The notes under the pieces are model-generated. The model did no database searches. It had not been told where the DNA came from and saw only the letters and a list, made by a program, of their open reading frames with translations. Positions 16,844 to 26,080 of a stretch of DNA of 64,000 nucleotides are shown here, in pieces. How positions within the stretch are numbered: the first letter of the stretch is position 1; the number at the start of each line of letters is the position of its first letter. A program made the position numbers and the translations under genes. The DNA is from CAISCU01 sp051861545 (GTDB lineage Bacteria; Bacteroidota; Bacteroidia; UKL13-3): assembly GCA_051861545.1 (NCBI GenBank), contig JBIMKP010000011.1, positions 45,245 through 109,244 on the forward strand, given 5' to 3'.

Positions 16844-18493
16844 TTAGTCTATTATGATTTTTTTAACTGATATTCCATTTTTGGAGTTTACCTCAATTAG
16901 GTAAATGCCCTTACTAAAATTAGCGGTATAAACTGTTGCTTTATCCTGTTCAATTATGTGTTCGCATTGGAATTTTTTTCCTGAAATATCATAAATAGAA
17001 ACTCCCATAATTTCACTATTATCAATGGTTTCAACAATGAAATAGTCTTTTGCCGGATTTGGATAAACTGGTTTTAAATTTTCTAGATTTACTTTTTGAA
17101 TAGCATTAGGACTTGAACCTGTTTTGATGCTAAAAAAGCCGATATGGTAAGCTCCTACATTCGTTCCTGTTAAAGGAAGTGTGATGTCTCCAAAACTATT
17201 TCCGGTTGAAAAAATACCCATCATATCAACTCTATTATCTGTGGCTTGTAAGTATTCCATGGTACTTCCAACAAATCCACCACCAACAGAGGCTTTTAAA
17301 CTACCAGTTATATTTCCTGCTTTATCAAATGCTGCAATCCATTGTTCGCTGCCGTTGGTTGTGGCGCTCTTTTTAAATTCAATACTATCGTTTTGTCCAC
17401 TTTGCAGGTAAATACTTGAACTGGTATTTCCTGCTACATAAATTTTTCCATTTGAGAATACCGGACCTTTAAGACTATTATTACATACTCTGGTCCAAAC
17501 TTGTTTGCCATCAGTTCCATTTATTTTAAGTAAGTAACCGGCTGATTTTCTAATTCCATAACTTGATGAATATTGACTTCCACTACCTGCGATATAAATG
17601 TTTCCTTCATTATCCGCCATTGCGCCATTAAAATTTGTAACTCCATTATCATCATCATAAGTTATTGCCCATTGAGCCATTCCATTATTATCAAATTTTA
17701 CAGCAAATAAGGAACCTTGGTTATATGAAATAGAAATATTGTTTCCAAAATCAATTGGAGTTGAAACGCCATTATTAAAACCAGTATAAAAAATATTGTT
17801 TCCGTGAACTATTAATTCTGTTGGTTGAGAGAATCCTTTTGTTACATTCACCCAATCTACAGTACCTTCTATACTTAATTGACAAAGAAGTGAAAGATTA
17901 TTACTGTATTGCGTGCGAGGATAGTTTACATTGTTGAATTTTAGGTTTAGTCCCTTACCATGTGCTAACCAATAAACTTTATTATTTATAACTTTTACAG
18001 AAACACCTCTGTCTGTTCCCAATGAAAATTCTTCTGATTCACCAAAGCGGTGCCACCAAACTTTTCCACTAGAATTAATGCGAGCAATAAATGCATCACT
18101 TGAATATAAACCATTTCCTGTTGCTGTATATAATGGTGCAATTGAATCATTACCATAATATATAGTCCCATTAAATTCACCTGTTATAATTGCCCCACCA
18201 TTTCCATCTTCGCATATAGAATTTATTTTATGAATATAAGCAAAAGGAGCTGGTGCTTTGGAAGCTGATAATGATTGTGTCCAAACAACAGCATTGCTTG
18301 AGTTATATTTACTAAGCGTTAGTCCCTTACTCATAAAATATCCGCCATCTGTTGTTGGAATTACCGAGCCTTTTTCTGGCGTTTCAAGTAAGATAACATC
18401 TAATTTGGTGTATTTTTCTACTATTGGAGTTTGTGCATTTGAAGTCACATAAAGATTTCCAAATAGTATTAAACTAAGTATTAGTTTTTTCAT
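16844..18493 (-). CDS. Secreted beta-propeller protein with T9SS sorting domain
   Basis: A 549-residue exported protein. The signal peptide is about 1-20 (YVTSNAQ). The body contains repeated strands typical of SBBP/PQQ-like seven-bladed propellers (NSICEDGNGGAIITGEFNG, AMADNEGNIYIAGSGS, GKIYVAGNTSSSIYL). The last 75 residues form a type A sorting domain (PVYPNPAKDYFIVET, IYDISGKK, FSKGIYLIEVNS), so it should cross the outer membrane by the type IX system and be anchored or released. No enzymatic motif is visible. It lies 13 nt downstream of another T9SS protein and 29 nt upstream of the lipocalin-like gene. Confidence 0.83.
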   Translation of the reverse strand: MKKLILSLILFGNLYVTSNAQTPIVEKYTKLDVILLETPEKGSVIPTTDGGYFMSKGLTLSKYNSSNAVVWTQSLSASKAPAPFAYIHKINSICEDGNGGAIITGEFNGTIYYGNDSIAPLYTATGNGLYSSDAFIARINSSGKVWWHRFGESEEFSLGTDRGVSVKVINNKVYWLAHGKGLNLKFNNVNYPRTQYSNNLSLLCQLSIEGTVDWVNVTKGFSQPTELIVHGNNIFYTGFNNGVSTPIDFGNNISISYNQGSLFAVKFDNNGMAQWAITYDDDNGVTNFNGAMADNEGNIYIAGSGSQYSSSYGIRKSAGYLLKINGTDGKQVWTRVCNNSLKGPVFSNGKIYVAGNTSSSIYLQSGQNDSIEFKKSATTNGSEQWIAAFDKAGNITGSLKASVGGGFVGSTMEYLQATDNRVDMMGIFSTGNSFGDITLPLTGTNVGAYHIGFFSIKTGSSPNAIQKVNLENLKPVYPNPAKDYFIVETIDNSEIMGVSIYDISGKKFQCEHIIEQDKATVYTANFSKGIYLIEVNSKNGISVKKIIID

Positions 18494-18506
18494 ATTTCTG
18501 TATAGT

Positions 18507-19529
18507 TTAGTTTTTGATAAATCTTTGAGTAAACATTCCTTCTTGTGTATAACAGCTTAAGAAATAAATTCCAGGATTTAAACTACTTATATCAATAGAT
18601 TCATTTATCGATGTTTCAGTTTGAACTAAAGCTCCAGTATGACTATATATAGCAAAACTCAAAGGGTGATAATTGGATGGAATTTCTAAGTTTATTTGAC
18701 TTTTTGCTGGGTTTGGATAAAGACTTATATTTCCTTTTGAAGCCGCATCTTCAAGTGCATTTGGTGTATTGGATTTATAAATAACTGAACCTGTTGGCTG
18801 CAGCGGCATGCCTGTTCCGTTGCGCGCAAAAACTGTGAATCTCTTAGTTTTACCGTTTTCTTTTTGGTTTACAATTACTTTGTTTGCCAATTCAAATTGG
18901 TTAGTACTTGTCTGCAAAACAGTTTGCAATGAAGAGTCTAGTCCATTAGAATAGTAGTAAATAGTGTATGCAATTCTAGTGAAGTTTGAACCTTCAGGCT
19001 TAAATGCTACTAAAGAGTCGATTCGGTTATTGCTTAGGTAGTAAATAGACTTCGCATTTAGTTGCCAAGCTCCACTCATCCAACGATAAGAATAATGTTC
19101 GAATTGGTTCGGGTTAGAGCCACGTTCAATTGTAATTTTTGCACTATTGGTAAATGGGCTACCATTATTGCTACGCTCAACAACTATGCTAGTATCACCC
19201 GTTGCATCAGATGTGAAGGTAGCTCGTTCTGTATCTTCCCAAGGGTTGTTGCCTTCTTTGTCACCAGAAATGCAAACTATTGTATTTTCGTTTACAGTAC
19301 TCGTAATTCTAAAAACTGGCATACCTGGCATGGTAGAGTTTGACATTCCACTTAATGGTACACCTTTATTATCATAAATAACATTGCTCATCTCAATGCC
19401 AGCAATAGTGATAGAATTATGTGTAATAGGTTCAACCCTAAGATTGAGACTCCATATTTCTCCAGCACTAAACTGTGCATTTGCTCCAAAAGAAAAAAGT
19501 ATTGCTAATACTAGTAGATTTTTTTTCAT
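18507..19529 (-). CDS. Secreted protein with T9SS sorting domain, function unknown
   Basis: A 340-residue exported protein with a signal peptide (MKKNLLVLAILFSFGANAQ) and a C-terminal type A sorting domain (LYPNPAKSQINLEI, IYSHTGALVQ, LNPGIYFLSCYTQEG). The middle is beta-rich and not recognised; repeated phrases such as YYLSNNRIDSL and YYYSNGLDSSL hint at internal repeats. It is the first gene of the minus-strand unit 19529-16380. The divergent sensor kinase begins 84 bp away, and the intergenic space holds a TACAGCA/TGCAGTA palindrome 53 bp from this start, nearly the same distance as in the propeller gene. Confidence 0.8.
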   Translation of the reverse strand: MKKNLLVLAILFSFGANAQFSAGEIWSLNLRVEPITHNSITIAGIEMSNVIYDNKGVPLSGMSNSTMPGMPVFRITSTVNENTIVCISGDKEGNNPWEDTERATFTSDATGDTSIVVERSNNGSPFTNSAKITIERGSNPNQFEHYSYRWMSGAWQLNAKSIYYLSNNRIDSLVAFKPEGSNFTRIAYTIYYYSNGLDSSLQTVLQTSTNQFELANKVIVNQKENGKTKRFTVFARNGTGMPLQPTGSVIYKSNTPNALEDAASKGNISLYPNPAKSQINLEIPSNYHPLSFAIYSHTGALVQTETSINESIDISSLNPGIYFLSCYTQEGMFTQRFIKN

Positions 19530-19582
19530 AAGATTGTTTTAAATTATGAAGCAAAAATTTCTATTTTTTAATCAATCTGAAA

Positions 19583-19598
19583 TACAGCAAATGCAGTA
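19583..19598. promoter_or_regulatory. 7-2-7 palindrome, operator candidate (site B)
   Basis: TACAGCA-AA-TGCAGTA differs from the perfect site A by one base in the right half. It lies between divergent genes, 53 bp from the T9SS gene start and 15 bp from the sensor kinase start, a position that could control both. Confidence 0.6.
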
Positions 19599-19613
19599 TA
19601 TTCAAATAAACCT

Positions 19614-22583
19614 ATGCTATTAAAGACCTTAAAAATTTGTATATTATTATCGGTAATTCTTTTTCCAGACTTGCTACAAGCGCAATTGCAGCGTAACTAT
19701 ACTACCTATAATGTTGACAATGGCCTAGCACAAAACACGGTTTGGGATGCCATACAAGACTATCGAGGTTTTATGTGGTTTAGCACAGCTGATGGTCTCA
19801 ACAGATTTGATGGCTATACTATGAAATCGTATAAAAATCAGATAAATGATAGCACATCAATTTATGGAACAACTGGGTTTAATTTTTTTCAGGATGCCCA
19901 AAATGTACTTTGGATTGGCCATGATAGAGGGCTGAGTATCTATGATAGAATCCATGATAAATTTATTAACCTATATAAGAACCCTAATGGTATCAGCATT
20001 ATGGGCATAGATTCAAATGGTATTTTATGGACCGTCTCTGCAGCTAAGTATGTTTTAGGTTTTAATTTAAAAAATGGTAAGTTAATTCATCAAGTTTTTG
20101 TCAATCAAAATTGGCATAACTCTTATGGTTCAATTGTAACCAGTGTAAAGATAAATAGTTCGTTTTTTATAGGTCTCTCAGGCAATGTCTGTTTGCAGTT
20201 TAATCCTTATACTAAGCGTCATGTAACGCATCACTCACCTATAGCAATTAACTCTACATTACATGCTTTGGATTCTAATAGGTTTTGTTCTTTTTTAGGT
20301 AATAGGGCAGCCATATTCATTGTAAAAAATGATTCTATTCAAATTAAAGTTAAACATTATCCAAAAATTGATACCTCGACATTTATTTTTAGTGGTGGAA
20401 TTATCTTTAATAATAAATTGTATTGCGGAGGTATAAATGGCGTTTTTATTTTTAACACAAAAACCTTAGAACTAGAAGACCAATTAACACATTTTAACAA
20501 TGGTTTAACAGAGTCGTATGCTTATATCCAAACGCTTAGGTTTGATAAATCTGGTAATTTGTATATATGTTCTAATGGAGCAGGCTTATTTGTTTATTCC
20601 CCATTTAGAAATAGGTTTAAACATTATACAAATTACTCACCCAAAAAGAGCTTGTTCAAATCTATAATAACTACTAAAGATGGTAAAATATTTGCTGGTT
20701 CTTATGCTGAAGGTTTAACAATTTTTGAACCAAACGGAAAATTTGAAATCCTGAAAATGCCTGTTATGGGAGGAAATGAAAGCGTTAGTGCTTTATATAA
20801 ACTTAATGAGGATGAGCTATTACTTGGTCTATATTTCAATCTTATTAAGTATAATTACAAAACTCGGGTAAGTCATTATTTTGATAATGATCCTATTTAT
20901 ATTTCAAGTGGTTATCCTTTTTATCAAAAAGTTGGGAATGAATTATGGTTAAACAGAAATAATACAGAAGATGCATGCATTCAGGATGTTTTTTCAAATA
21001 AAATAATCTTAGAAATAAAAAATAATACCATCACTTGTTTTCAAAAGCTAAATGAACACCTTCTTTTAATGGGGACAAAAAGAGGATTATTACTTTATGA
21101 TTTAAATACAAAATTGACAAGAACCACAAATGTGAAAGAATTTGTAAAGTCAATTTGTATTGCAAAGGACAGAACAATTTATGTAGGAACGATAGTTGGA
21201 TTATATATTTACGATGCTAATTTGAAACTTTTAAAATACATAAATAATGGAAATGGATTAGCAGATAATTTCATTTATGGTGTTTTAGAAGATAATTACA
21301 ATAAAATATGGTTTAGTCATAATAAGGGTTTAAGCGTATATAACCCTAAAACTTCCAAACTAAAACATTATAGTGTTAAAGATGGACTTCAAAGCAATGA
21401 ATTCAATACAGGTGCTTATTATAAAGATGAAAATGGCTTACTCTATTTTGGTGGTGTAAATGGAATAAATGTAATTGATACAAAAAATATTATTGAGAAT
21501 AAAAGTGCTCCACATATTGCTATCAATGAGATTTTGTTAGGTGATGTTCCTTATAAAACAGATACTACCTATAATGAAATCAAATCACTTCAATTGTCCT
21601 ATTTAGACAATACCTTATCCTTCGATTTTTCTGCATTAGAATTCAGTCAACCCGAACAAAATACCTATCAGTATTTCTTAGAAGGATATGATAAAAACTG
21701 GATTCAAAGTGGAACTAAACATTTCGCTCGTTATGCTAATCTTCCTCCAGGAGAGTATGTTTTTAAAATAAAAGCAGCTAATGGTGATGGATATTGGAAT
21801 GAAACACCAAGAGAACTCTTTATTAATATAACACCTCCTTTTTGGAAAACTACTTGGTTTTATGTTTTAATGTTCTTTTTAGGAATTTTCCTGCTTTCAT
21901 TAAGTGCTTGGTTATTTATTAAAAGGCAAAAGCGTAATCTAGAACGTGCGTATGAAATTCAAAGAAAATTAGAAGAGGAAAGATTACGCATTTCTAGAGA
22001 TTTACATGACAATGTAGGTGCACAATTAAGTTATCTCATTACCAATATTGAGTGGATGTTACAACACCCAGAACAAATGAGTGAAGCTGAGGAGAAGCAA
22101 CGCCTTGAAGCTTTAAGTGAGGCTGGAAAAAATGCAATTCTTACACTTCGACAAACCATTTGGGCAATTAGCCATAATAGTTTAATGGTTGATGATTTTG
22201 CAGATAGATTCAAACAGTTTGTTTTAAAGATGATTGAATTCAACAAAACAATTCATGTTCAATTCTCGGAAGATTTAGTGAGTTCACATCAATTAAGTCC
22301 GGCTTTGGCTCTTAACTTTTTTAGAATCTGTCAGGAAGCTTTTACAAATGCTTTAAAACATGCTGATGCAAATACGGTAATCATCAAGTTTTCAAGTAAT
22401 ACTGAGTTTGTTTTACAGTTTAGTATCAAAGACAATGGTAAAGGATTTAACTGGGTTGAAGGACAAAAAAACGGACATTATGGTTTAATAAATATGAGGG
22501 CGAGAGCAGAAGAAATGGGAGCTAAACTTGAAATTTTCTCAAAAGAAGCAGAGGGAACTGAGGTTATTTTATCTTATAAATAA
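19614..22583 (+). CDS. Propeller/Y_Y_Y sensor histidine kinase (HisKA_3)
   Basis: A 989-residue membrane kinase. A signal or anchor helix (about 1-23) is followed by a large periplasmic Reg_prop propeller (about 30-620, for example YRGFMWFSTADGLNRFDGY and NYNKIWFSHNKGLSVYNP). A Y_Y_Y immunoglobulin-like domain follows (about 635-735, with FLEGYDKNW and LPPGEYVFKIKA), then one transmembrane helix (about 745-768). The cytoplasmic part has the HisKA_3 phospho-acceptor motif SRDLHDNVGAQL (His near 799) and an HATPase domain (ICQEAFTNALKHA near 906; DNGKGFNW). No receiver is fused, so this is a classical kinase, and the NarL-type regulator 51 nt downstream is its evident partner. The stimulus is unknown. 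Confidence 0.93.
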   Translation: MLLKTLKICILLSVILFPDLLQAQLQRNYTTYNVDNGLAQNTVWDAIQDYRGFMWFSTADGLNRFDGYTMKSYKNQINDSTSIYGTTGFNFFQDAQNVLWIGHDRGLSIYDRIHDKFINLYKNPNGISIMGIDSNGILWTVSAAKYVLGFNLKNGKLIHQVFVNQNWHNSYGSIVTSVKINSSFFIGLSGNVCLQFNPYTKRHVTHHSPIAINSTLHALDSNRFCSFLGNRAAIFIVKNDSIQIKVKHYPKIDTSTFIFSGGIIFNNKLYCGGINGVFIFNTKTLELEDQLTHFNNGLTESYAYIQTLRFDKSGNLYICSNGAGLFVYSPFRNRFKHYTNYSPKKSLFKSIITTKDGKIFAGSYAEGLTIFEPNGKFEILKMPVMGGNESVSALYKLNEDELLLGLYFNLIKYNYKTRVSHYFDNDPIYISSGYPFYQKVGNELWLNRNNTEDACIQDVFSNKIILEIKNNTITCFQKLNEHLLLMGTKRGLLLYDLNTKLTRTTNVKEFVKSICIAKDRTIYVGTIVGLYIYDANLKLLKYINNGNGLADNFIYGVLEDNYNKIWFSHNKGLSVYNPKTSKLKHYSVKDGLQSNEFNTGAYYKDENGLLYFGGVNGINVIDTKNIIENKSAPHIAINEILLGDVPYKTDTTYNEIKSLQLSYLDNTLSFDFSALEFSQPEQNTYQYFLEGYDKNWIQSGTKHFARYANLPPGEYVFKIKAANGDGYWNETPRELFINITPPFWKTTWFYVLMFFLGIFLLSLSAWLFIKRQKRNLERAYEIQRKLEEERLRISRDLHDNVGAQLSYLITNIEWMLQHPEQMSEAEEKQRLEALSEAGKNAILTLRQTIWAISHNSLMVDDFADRFKQFVLKMIEFNKTIHVQFSEDLVSSHQLSPALALNFFRICQEAFTNALKHADANTVIIKFSSNTEFVLQFSIKDNGKGFNWVEGQKNGHYGLINMRARAEEMGAKLEIFSKEAEGTEVILSYK

Positions 22584-22596
22584 TGCATCTGCTGTA
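22581..22596. promoter_or_regulatory. 7-2-7 site, operator candidate (site C)
   Basis: On the minus strand this reads TACAGCA-GA-TGCATTA: the left heptamer is identical to sites A and B and the right half has two mismatches. It overlaps the kinase stop codon and ends 38 bp before the regulator start, fitting autoregulation of the regulator gene. Confidence 0.45.
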
Positions 22597-22634
22597 TGTT
22601 TTACTAACTATTTTCCATCCAAATTGCATGAAAA

Positions 22635-23291
22635 ATGAATGATGTGATACAACTTGTAATTGTAGATGATAAACAGCCCAATAGAGTTTCTTTAAAGGAG
22701 AAACTAAGTTTTGTTCCTGAGGTGAATGTTGTATTTCTTGCAGCAAATGGCGAAGACTTTTTAGAGCAAATGGCTGAGCTCAAACAAAAAGTGGATATAG
22801 TTTTAATGGATATAGATATGCCAATAATGGACGGTATTAAGGCTGTTAATATTGGCTCTGAGCTTTATCCAGAAACCAAGTTTGTAATGCTAACGGTTTT
22901 TGATGATGATGAGAAAATTTTTGAAGCAATAAAATCGGGTGCAATTGGTTATTTGTTAAAGGATGAAAATGCTGATAGAATTGTTCATGCAATTAAAGAA
23001 ATCACAGAATTTGGCGGCTCTCCAATGAGTCCTCGTATTGCGCGAAAGGCACTTCAGATTTTAATGAATGCCCAAGTTTCTAATGATAAAAAACCAGATT
23101 CCGGCTTAAGCGATAGGGAATTAGAGATTCTTAAAGGTTTGGTTGATGGTTTAGACTATAAGGCCGTTGCCGAAAAGTTGTTTATTAGTCCTTTAACTGT
23201 ACGAACTCATATCACTAAAATCTATAAAAAGTTACGAGTAAATAATAAAGTTCAGGCAGTTAATCTTGCAATTAAAAACAAGTGGTTTTAG
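22635..23291 (+). CDS. NarL/FixJ-family response regulator
   Basis: A 218-residue cytoplasmic regulator. The receiver domain has acidic DD at 11-12, phospho-acceptor Asp59 (VLMDIDMP) and the conserved lysine in YLLKDEN near 118. The C-terminal LuxR-type helix-turn-helix spans about 153-216 (LSDRELEILKGLVDGL, ISPLTVRTHITKIYKKL). It follows the HisKA_3 sensor by 51 nt, the usual partner type for this output domain. NarL itself binds inverted heptamers with a 2-bp gap that begin TAC; three such sites occur nearby, so this protein is the likely binder and the secreted protein genes at 14496-19529 the likely targets. That link is inference. Confidence 0.94.
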   Translation: MNDVIQLVIVDDKQPNRVSLKEKLSFVPEVNVVFLAANGEDFLEQMAELKQKVDIVLMDIDMPIMDGIKAVNIGSELYPETKFVMLTVFDDDEKIFEAIKSGAIGYLLKDENADRIVHAIKEITEFGGSPMSPRIARKALQILMNAQVSNDKKPDSGLSDRELEILKGLVDGLDYKAVAEKLFISPLTVRTHITKIYKKLRVNNKVQAVNLAIKNKWF

Positions 23292-23317
23292 CAAAAGGTG
23301 TCAATACCTTTTAGATA

Positions 23318-24268
23318 TTATTCTTCCCAATTCATTGCCACTTTTCCTTTGGTCCTCATCGATTCAATGTAAGTTATAGCATCAGGTATTTGTTTGTATG
23401 AAAACGTCTTTTCTATTTGTACTTTAATGTATTTGTGCTCTATTAAATGTGCCAAAGTTTCAAGGTCAGTTTTATTTACTTCAGCAGTAAACTGAATAAG
23501 TGGATAGCTTCCCAACATCTTTTTGAACAAGACATTTACCATATGGCCCATGCCGATAAAACCAATCATCACACCACGTTTTCCCATTCTTTTATAATCA
23601 TCAAAGTTTAGGTTACCATTGGCATCTATAATCAAATCGTAATTTCCTTTTTGTTGGTGAATATCTATTTGGTCATAAGCAATCACATCGTCTGCACCAA
23701 GCGACTCAACAAAGGATTTATTTTTAGCCGAACAAATAGCAGTTACTTTAGCACCTCTGGCTTTTGCAATTTGTACAGCAAAATGTCCAACACCACCCGA
23801 TGCTCCATTAATCAGAACCGATTCACCAGCTTTTAATTTTCCATGTGTATCAATGGCTTGCAAGGCTGTTAATCCTGCTATTGGAACACATGCCATTTCA
23901 GTAAAGCTGATTTCATTTGGCATGAATGCAATACACTTTTCATCAATCTGAATGTATTCTGCAAAAGCGCCACCAGTAAGTGATTCTCCATAAACTCTAT
24001 CACCCACTTTGAAATGTTTGGTTTTATTACCCACTTTTTCTACAATACCAGCAAAATCAGCACCTAGAATTTTGTCTTTTGGTTTGAACAATCCTGTTGT
24101 AAATCTAGCAAAAAAAGGTGCACCTCTTAAAATGTGCCAATCAGCTGGATTTGCAGAATTGGCCATTACTTTCACCCGAATTTCATTTTCCTTTAATGCT
24201 GCTAATTCTATTTCTTCAAAGCGAAGAATTTCTGGTCCGCCGTATTGTGTTTTGATAAAAGCTTTCAT
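23318..24268 (-). CDS. NAD(P)-dependent MDR alcohol dehydrogenase/quinone oxidoreductase
   Basis: A 316-residue medium-chain dehydrogenase/reductase. It has the GroES-like N-terminal domain (ANPADWHILRGAPFF, ILGADFAGIVEKVG, FKVGDRVYG) and a Rossmann domain with the nucleotide-binding GASGGVGHFAVQIAKARGA near 155-173. The structural and catalytic zinc ligands of true alcohol dehydrogenases are not evident, so it belongs with zinc-independent quinone-oxidoreductase-like enzymes that use NAD(P)H on quinones or enones. The exact substrate cannot be told. It stands alone, convergent with the NarL-type regulator 26 bp away. Start ATG at 24266-24268 (MKAFIKTQYGGPEIL) is typical. Confidence 0.9.
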   Translation of the reverse strand: MKAFIKTQYGGPEILRFEEIELAALKENEIRVKVMANSANPADWHILRGAPFFARFTTGLFKPKDKILGADFAGIVEKVGNKTKHFKVGDRVYGESLTGGAFAEYIQIDEKCIAFMPNEISFTEMACVPIAGLTALQAIDTHGKLKAGESVLINGASGGVGHFAVQIAKARGAKVTAICSAKNKSFVESLGADDVIAYDQIDIHQQKGNYDLIIDANGNLNFDDYKRMGKRGVMIGFIGMGHMVNVLFKKMLGSYPLIQFTAEVNKTDLETLAHLIEHKYIKVQIEKTFSYKQIPDAITYIESMRTKGKVAMNWEE

Positions 24269-24394
24269 GTTTTCTAATAATAATTTCTAAGAGAAAACCA
24301 TGACGAAAGAAGGGGAGGAAAAGTTACAAACTTATGAATATGATTTTAAACTATTTCCTCAAGAGAAAATGCATTTCTTCAAGAGCTAAACGTC

Positions 24395-24790
24395 TTACCT
24401 ATAAATCAAATTAATCTCCGAAAGTTCTCTTCCAATTTGTTGAATGCCCGATAGAATTTTTTCTGTTTGAACAACAGAAGGCTTTTTGTTTCCCTGAACA
24501 TATTGGGATAACAAGGTAGGATTCATCCCAATTTTTTCTGCCAAGAACTTTGAATTAATTACTCGGTAGAATTGGAAAAATTGTTTGAAATCCATTTCAA
24601 ACTTTAAATTATTGATGCTTAGTTTTAAGTCTTGCTCATCAAAATAAAGCTGACAAGCTTCCAAAGAGTTCTCCATTAATTCTGAAATAGTTTTCCCACT
24701 TGTGAAGATGGGAAAGTCTTCCGCATATGCAGAATAACCTGTTTTGGTTATCTCCACAATTAAGCTGATTTTTTTTCTACTAGTCTTCAT
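24395..24790 (-). CDS. hicB: HicB-type antitoxin
   Basis: A 131-residue antitoxin. The N-terminal half is the partly degraded RNase H-like HicB fold (SLIVEITKTGYSAYAEDFPI, then TSGKTISELMENSLEACQLY). The C-terminal half is a helix-turn-helix, about 80-120 (LAEKIGMNPTLLSQYVQGNKKPS), expected to bind the hicAB promoter. It should neutralise the upstream HicA mRNA interferase by direct binding. HicA precedes it by 9 nt on the same strand, the usual toxin-first order for this family. Length is normal for the HTH-carrying HicB subtype. Confidence 0.87.
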   Translation of the reverse strand: MKTSRKKISLIVEITKTGYSAYAEDFPIFTSGKTISELMENSLEACQLYFDEQDLKLSINNLKFEMDFKQFFQFYRVINSKFLAEKIGMNPTLLSQYVQGNKKPSVVQTEKILSGIQQIGRELSEINLIYR

Positions 24791-24799
24791 ATTGGTTAA

Positions 24800-24985
24800 T
24801 TATTTTAGCCCTGCATCTTTTTTGATTTTATTCTCTAAGCCTTTTCCAAGTTCTTGTGAGCCATGATTTGGAAAGATAATAATACTTGGTTTTTTGTCGT
24901 GAATTAATTTAACATGTGATCCACTTTGAGAAATTGGATACCAGCCGTCACGGGTTAATATTCGATATAATTCTGAGCATTTCAC
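24800..24985 (-). CDS. hicA: HicA-type mRNA interferase toxin
   Basis: A 61-residue double-stranded-RNA-binding-fold toxin that cleaves mRNA when free of HicB. The start is set at GTG (complement of 24983-24985): this gives MKCSELYRILTRDGWYPISQ, the standard HicA opening, and places the catalytic histidine of GSHVKL at residue 24 as in known HicA proteins. The frame stays open 27 codons upstream, but that part is lysine/hydrophobic junk. C-terminal FPNHGSQELGKGL fits the family. A -7-like TACTTTTG lies only 6 nt before the GTG, so the message may be nearly leaderless. Confidence 0.88.
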   Translation of the reverse strand: MKCSELYRILTRDGWYPISQSGSHVKLIHDKKPSIIIFPNHGSQELGKGLENKIKKDAGLK

Positions 24986-25064
24986 TTTAAACAAAAGTAA
25001 ATAATAATTTACTTTCTTGAAACATTTTTTTTTAAATTTTATAGTATAACCTAGAATGAATGGC

Positions 25065-25092
25065 ATAAAAAAACTCCGGCATTACCGGAGTT
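25065..25092 (-). terminator. Terminator of the transketolase operon
   Basis: AACTCCGG (25072-25079) and CCGGAGTT (25085-25092) form an 8-bp stem with a 5-nt loop; on the minus strand seven or more T follow. It lies 20 nt past the transketolase C-terminal subunit. Confidence 0.82.
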
Positions 25093-25112
25093 CCTTTTTG
25101 TTTCGATTTCTC

Positions 25113-26066
25113 TTATTTTCTTGAAATGGCTTTCAAAGCGGCATCAACAATGTTTTGCGCTTCTAATCCGTATTTTTTCATCAATTCATCTGGTGTTCCA
25201 CTTTCTCCAAAGCTATCGTTTACACCAACCATTTCAACTGGTAATGGCATTTCACGCGATAACAATTGACAAATACTATCTCCCAATCCACCATTTAATT
25301 GATGTTCTTCAGCAGTTACCACACATTTTGTTTTGCTAACAGATTCCAAAATTGCTTGTCTGTCTAATGGTTTGATTGTATGGATATTGATAATTTCTGC
25401 ATTGATTCCTTTTTCAGCCAACATATGTCCAGCTTCAATAGCTTTCCAAACTAAATGTCCAGTTGCAAAAATGCTCACATCAGTTCCTTCATTTAACATT
25501 AATGCTTTACCAATTTCAAATTTTTGGTCGGCAGCAGTAAAATTAGGAACTGCAGGTCTTCCAAATCTTAAATAAACAGGTCCTTCATAATCTGCAATGG
25601 CAATGGTTGCTGCTTTGGTTTGGTTAAAATCACAAGGATTAATTACCACCATTCCAGGAAGCATTTTCATTAAACCAATATCTTCTAAAATCTGATGTGT
25701 TGCCCCATCTTCGCCTAATGTAACTCCGGCATGAGATGCACATATTTTTACATTTTTGTCAGAATAAGCAATCGATTGACGAATTTGATCGTAAACACGT
25801 CCAGTGCTAAAATTAGCAAATGTTCCTGTAAACGGAATTAATCCACCAATTGTTAAACCAGCAGCAACGCCCATCATATTTGCTTCTGCAATTCCAACTT
25901 GGAAAAATCTTTCAGGATGGTCTTTTTGAAAAGCATCCATTTTTAATGAACCTGTTAAATCTGCGCACAAGGCCACTACTTTCGGATTTGTTTTTCCTAA
26001 TTCCGATAGTCCGGCTCCGAAACCACTACGGGTATCTTTTACATTCTGTATCTCAAATTGCTTCAT
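25113..26066 (-). CDS. tktB: Transketolase, C-terminal subunit
   Basis: A 317-residue protein equal to the pyrimidine-binding and C-terminal domains of transketolase. Key parts are the thiamine-diphosphate Glu region (FFQVGIAEANMMGVAAGL), the SHAGVTLGEDGATHQ segment and the C-terminal FGESGTPDELMKKYG. With the N-terminal subunit encoded at 27498-28349 it should form an active two-subunit transketolase that moves two-carbon units in the pentose-phosphate pathway. Split transketolases are common, but here the halves are separated by a 1.4-kb von Willebrand A gene. It is the last gene of the unit, 14 nt after that gene, and is followed by a terminator. Confidence 0.93.
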   Translation of the reverse strand: MKQFEIQNVKDTRSGFGAGLSELGKTNPKVVALCADLTGSLKMDAFQKDHPERFFQVGIAEANMMGVAAGLTIGGLIPFTGTFANFSTGRVYDQIRQSIAYSDKNVKICASHAGVTLGEDGATHQILEDIGLMKMLPGMVVINPCDFNQTKAATIAIADYEGPVYLRFGRPAVPNFTAADQKFEIGKALMLNEGTDVSIFATGHLVWKAIEAGHMLAEKGINAEIINIHTIKPLDRQAILESVSKTKCVVTAEEHQLNGGLGDSICQLLSREMPLPVEMVGVNDSFGESGTPDELMKKYGLEAQNIVDAALKAISRK

Positions 26067-26080
26067 GAGTAATGATAATT

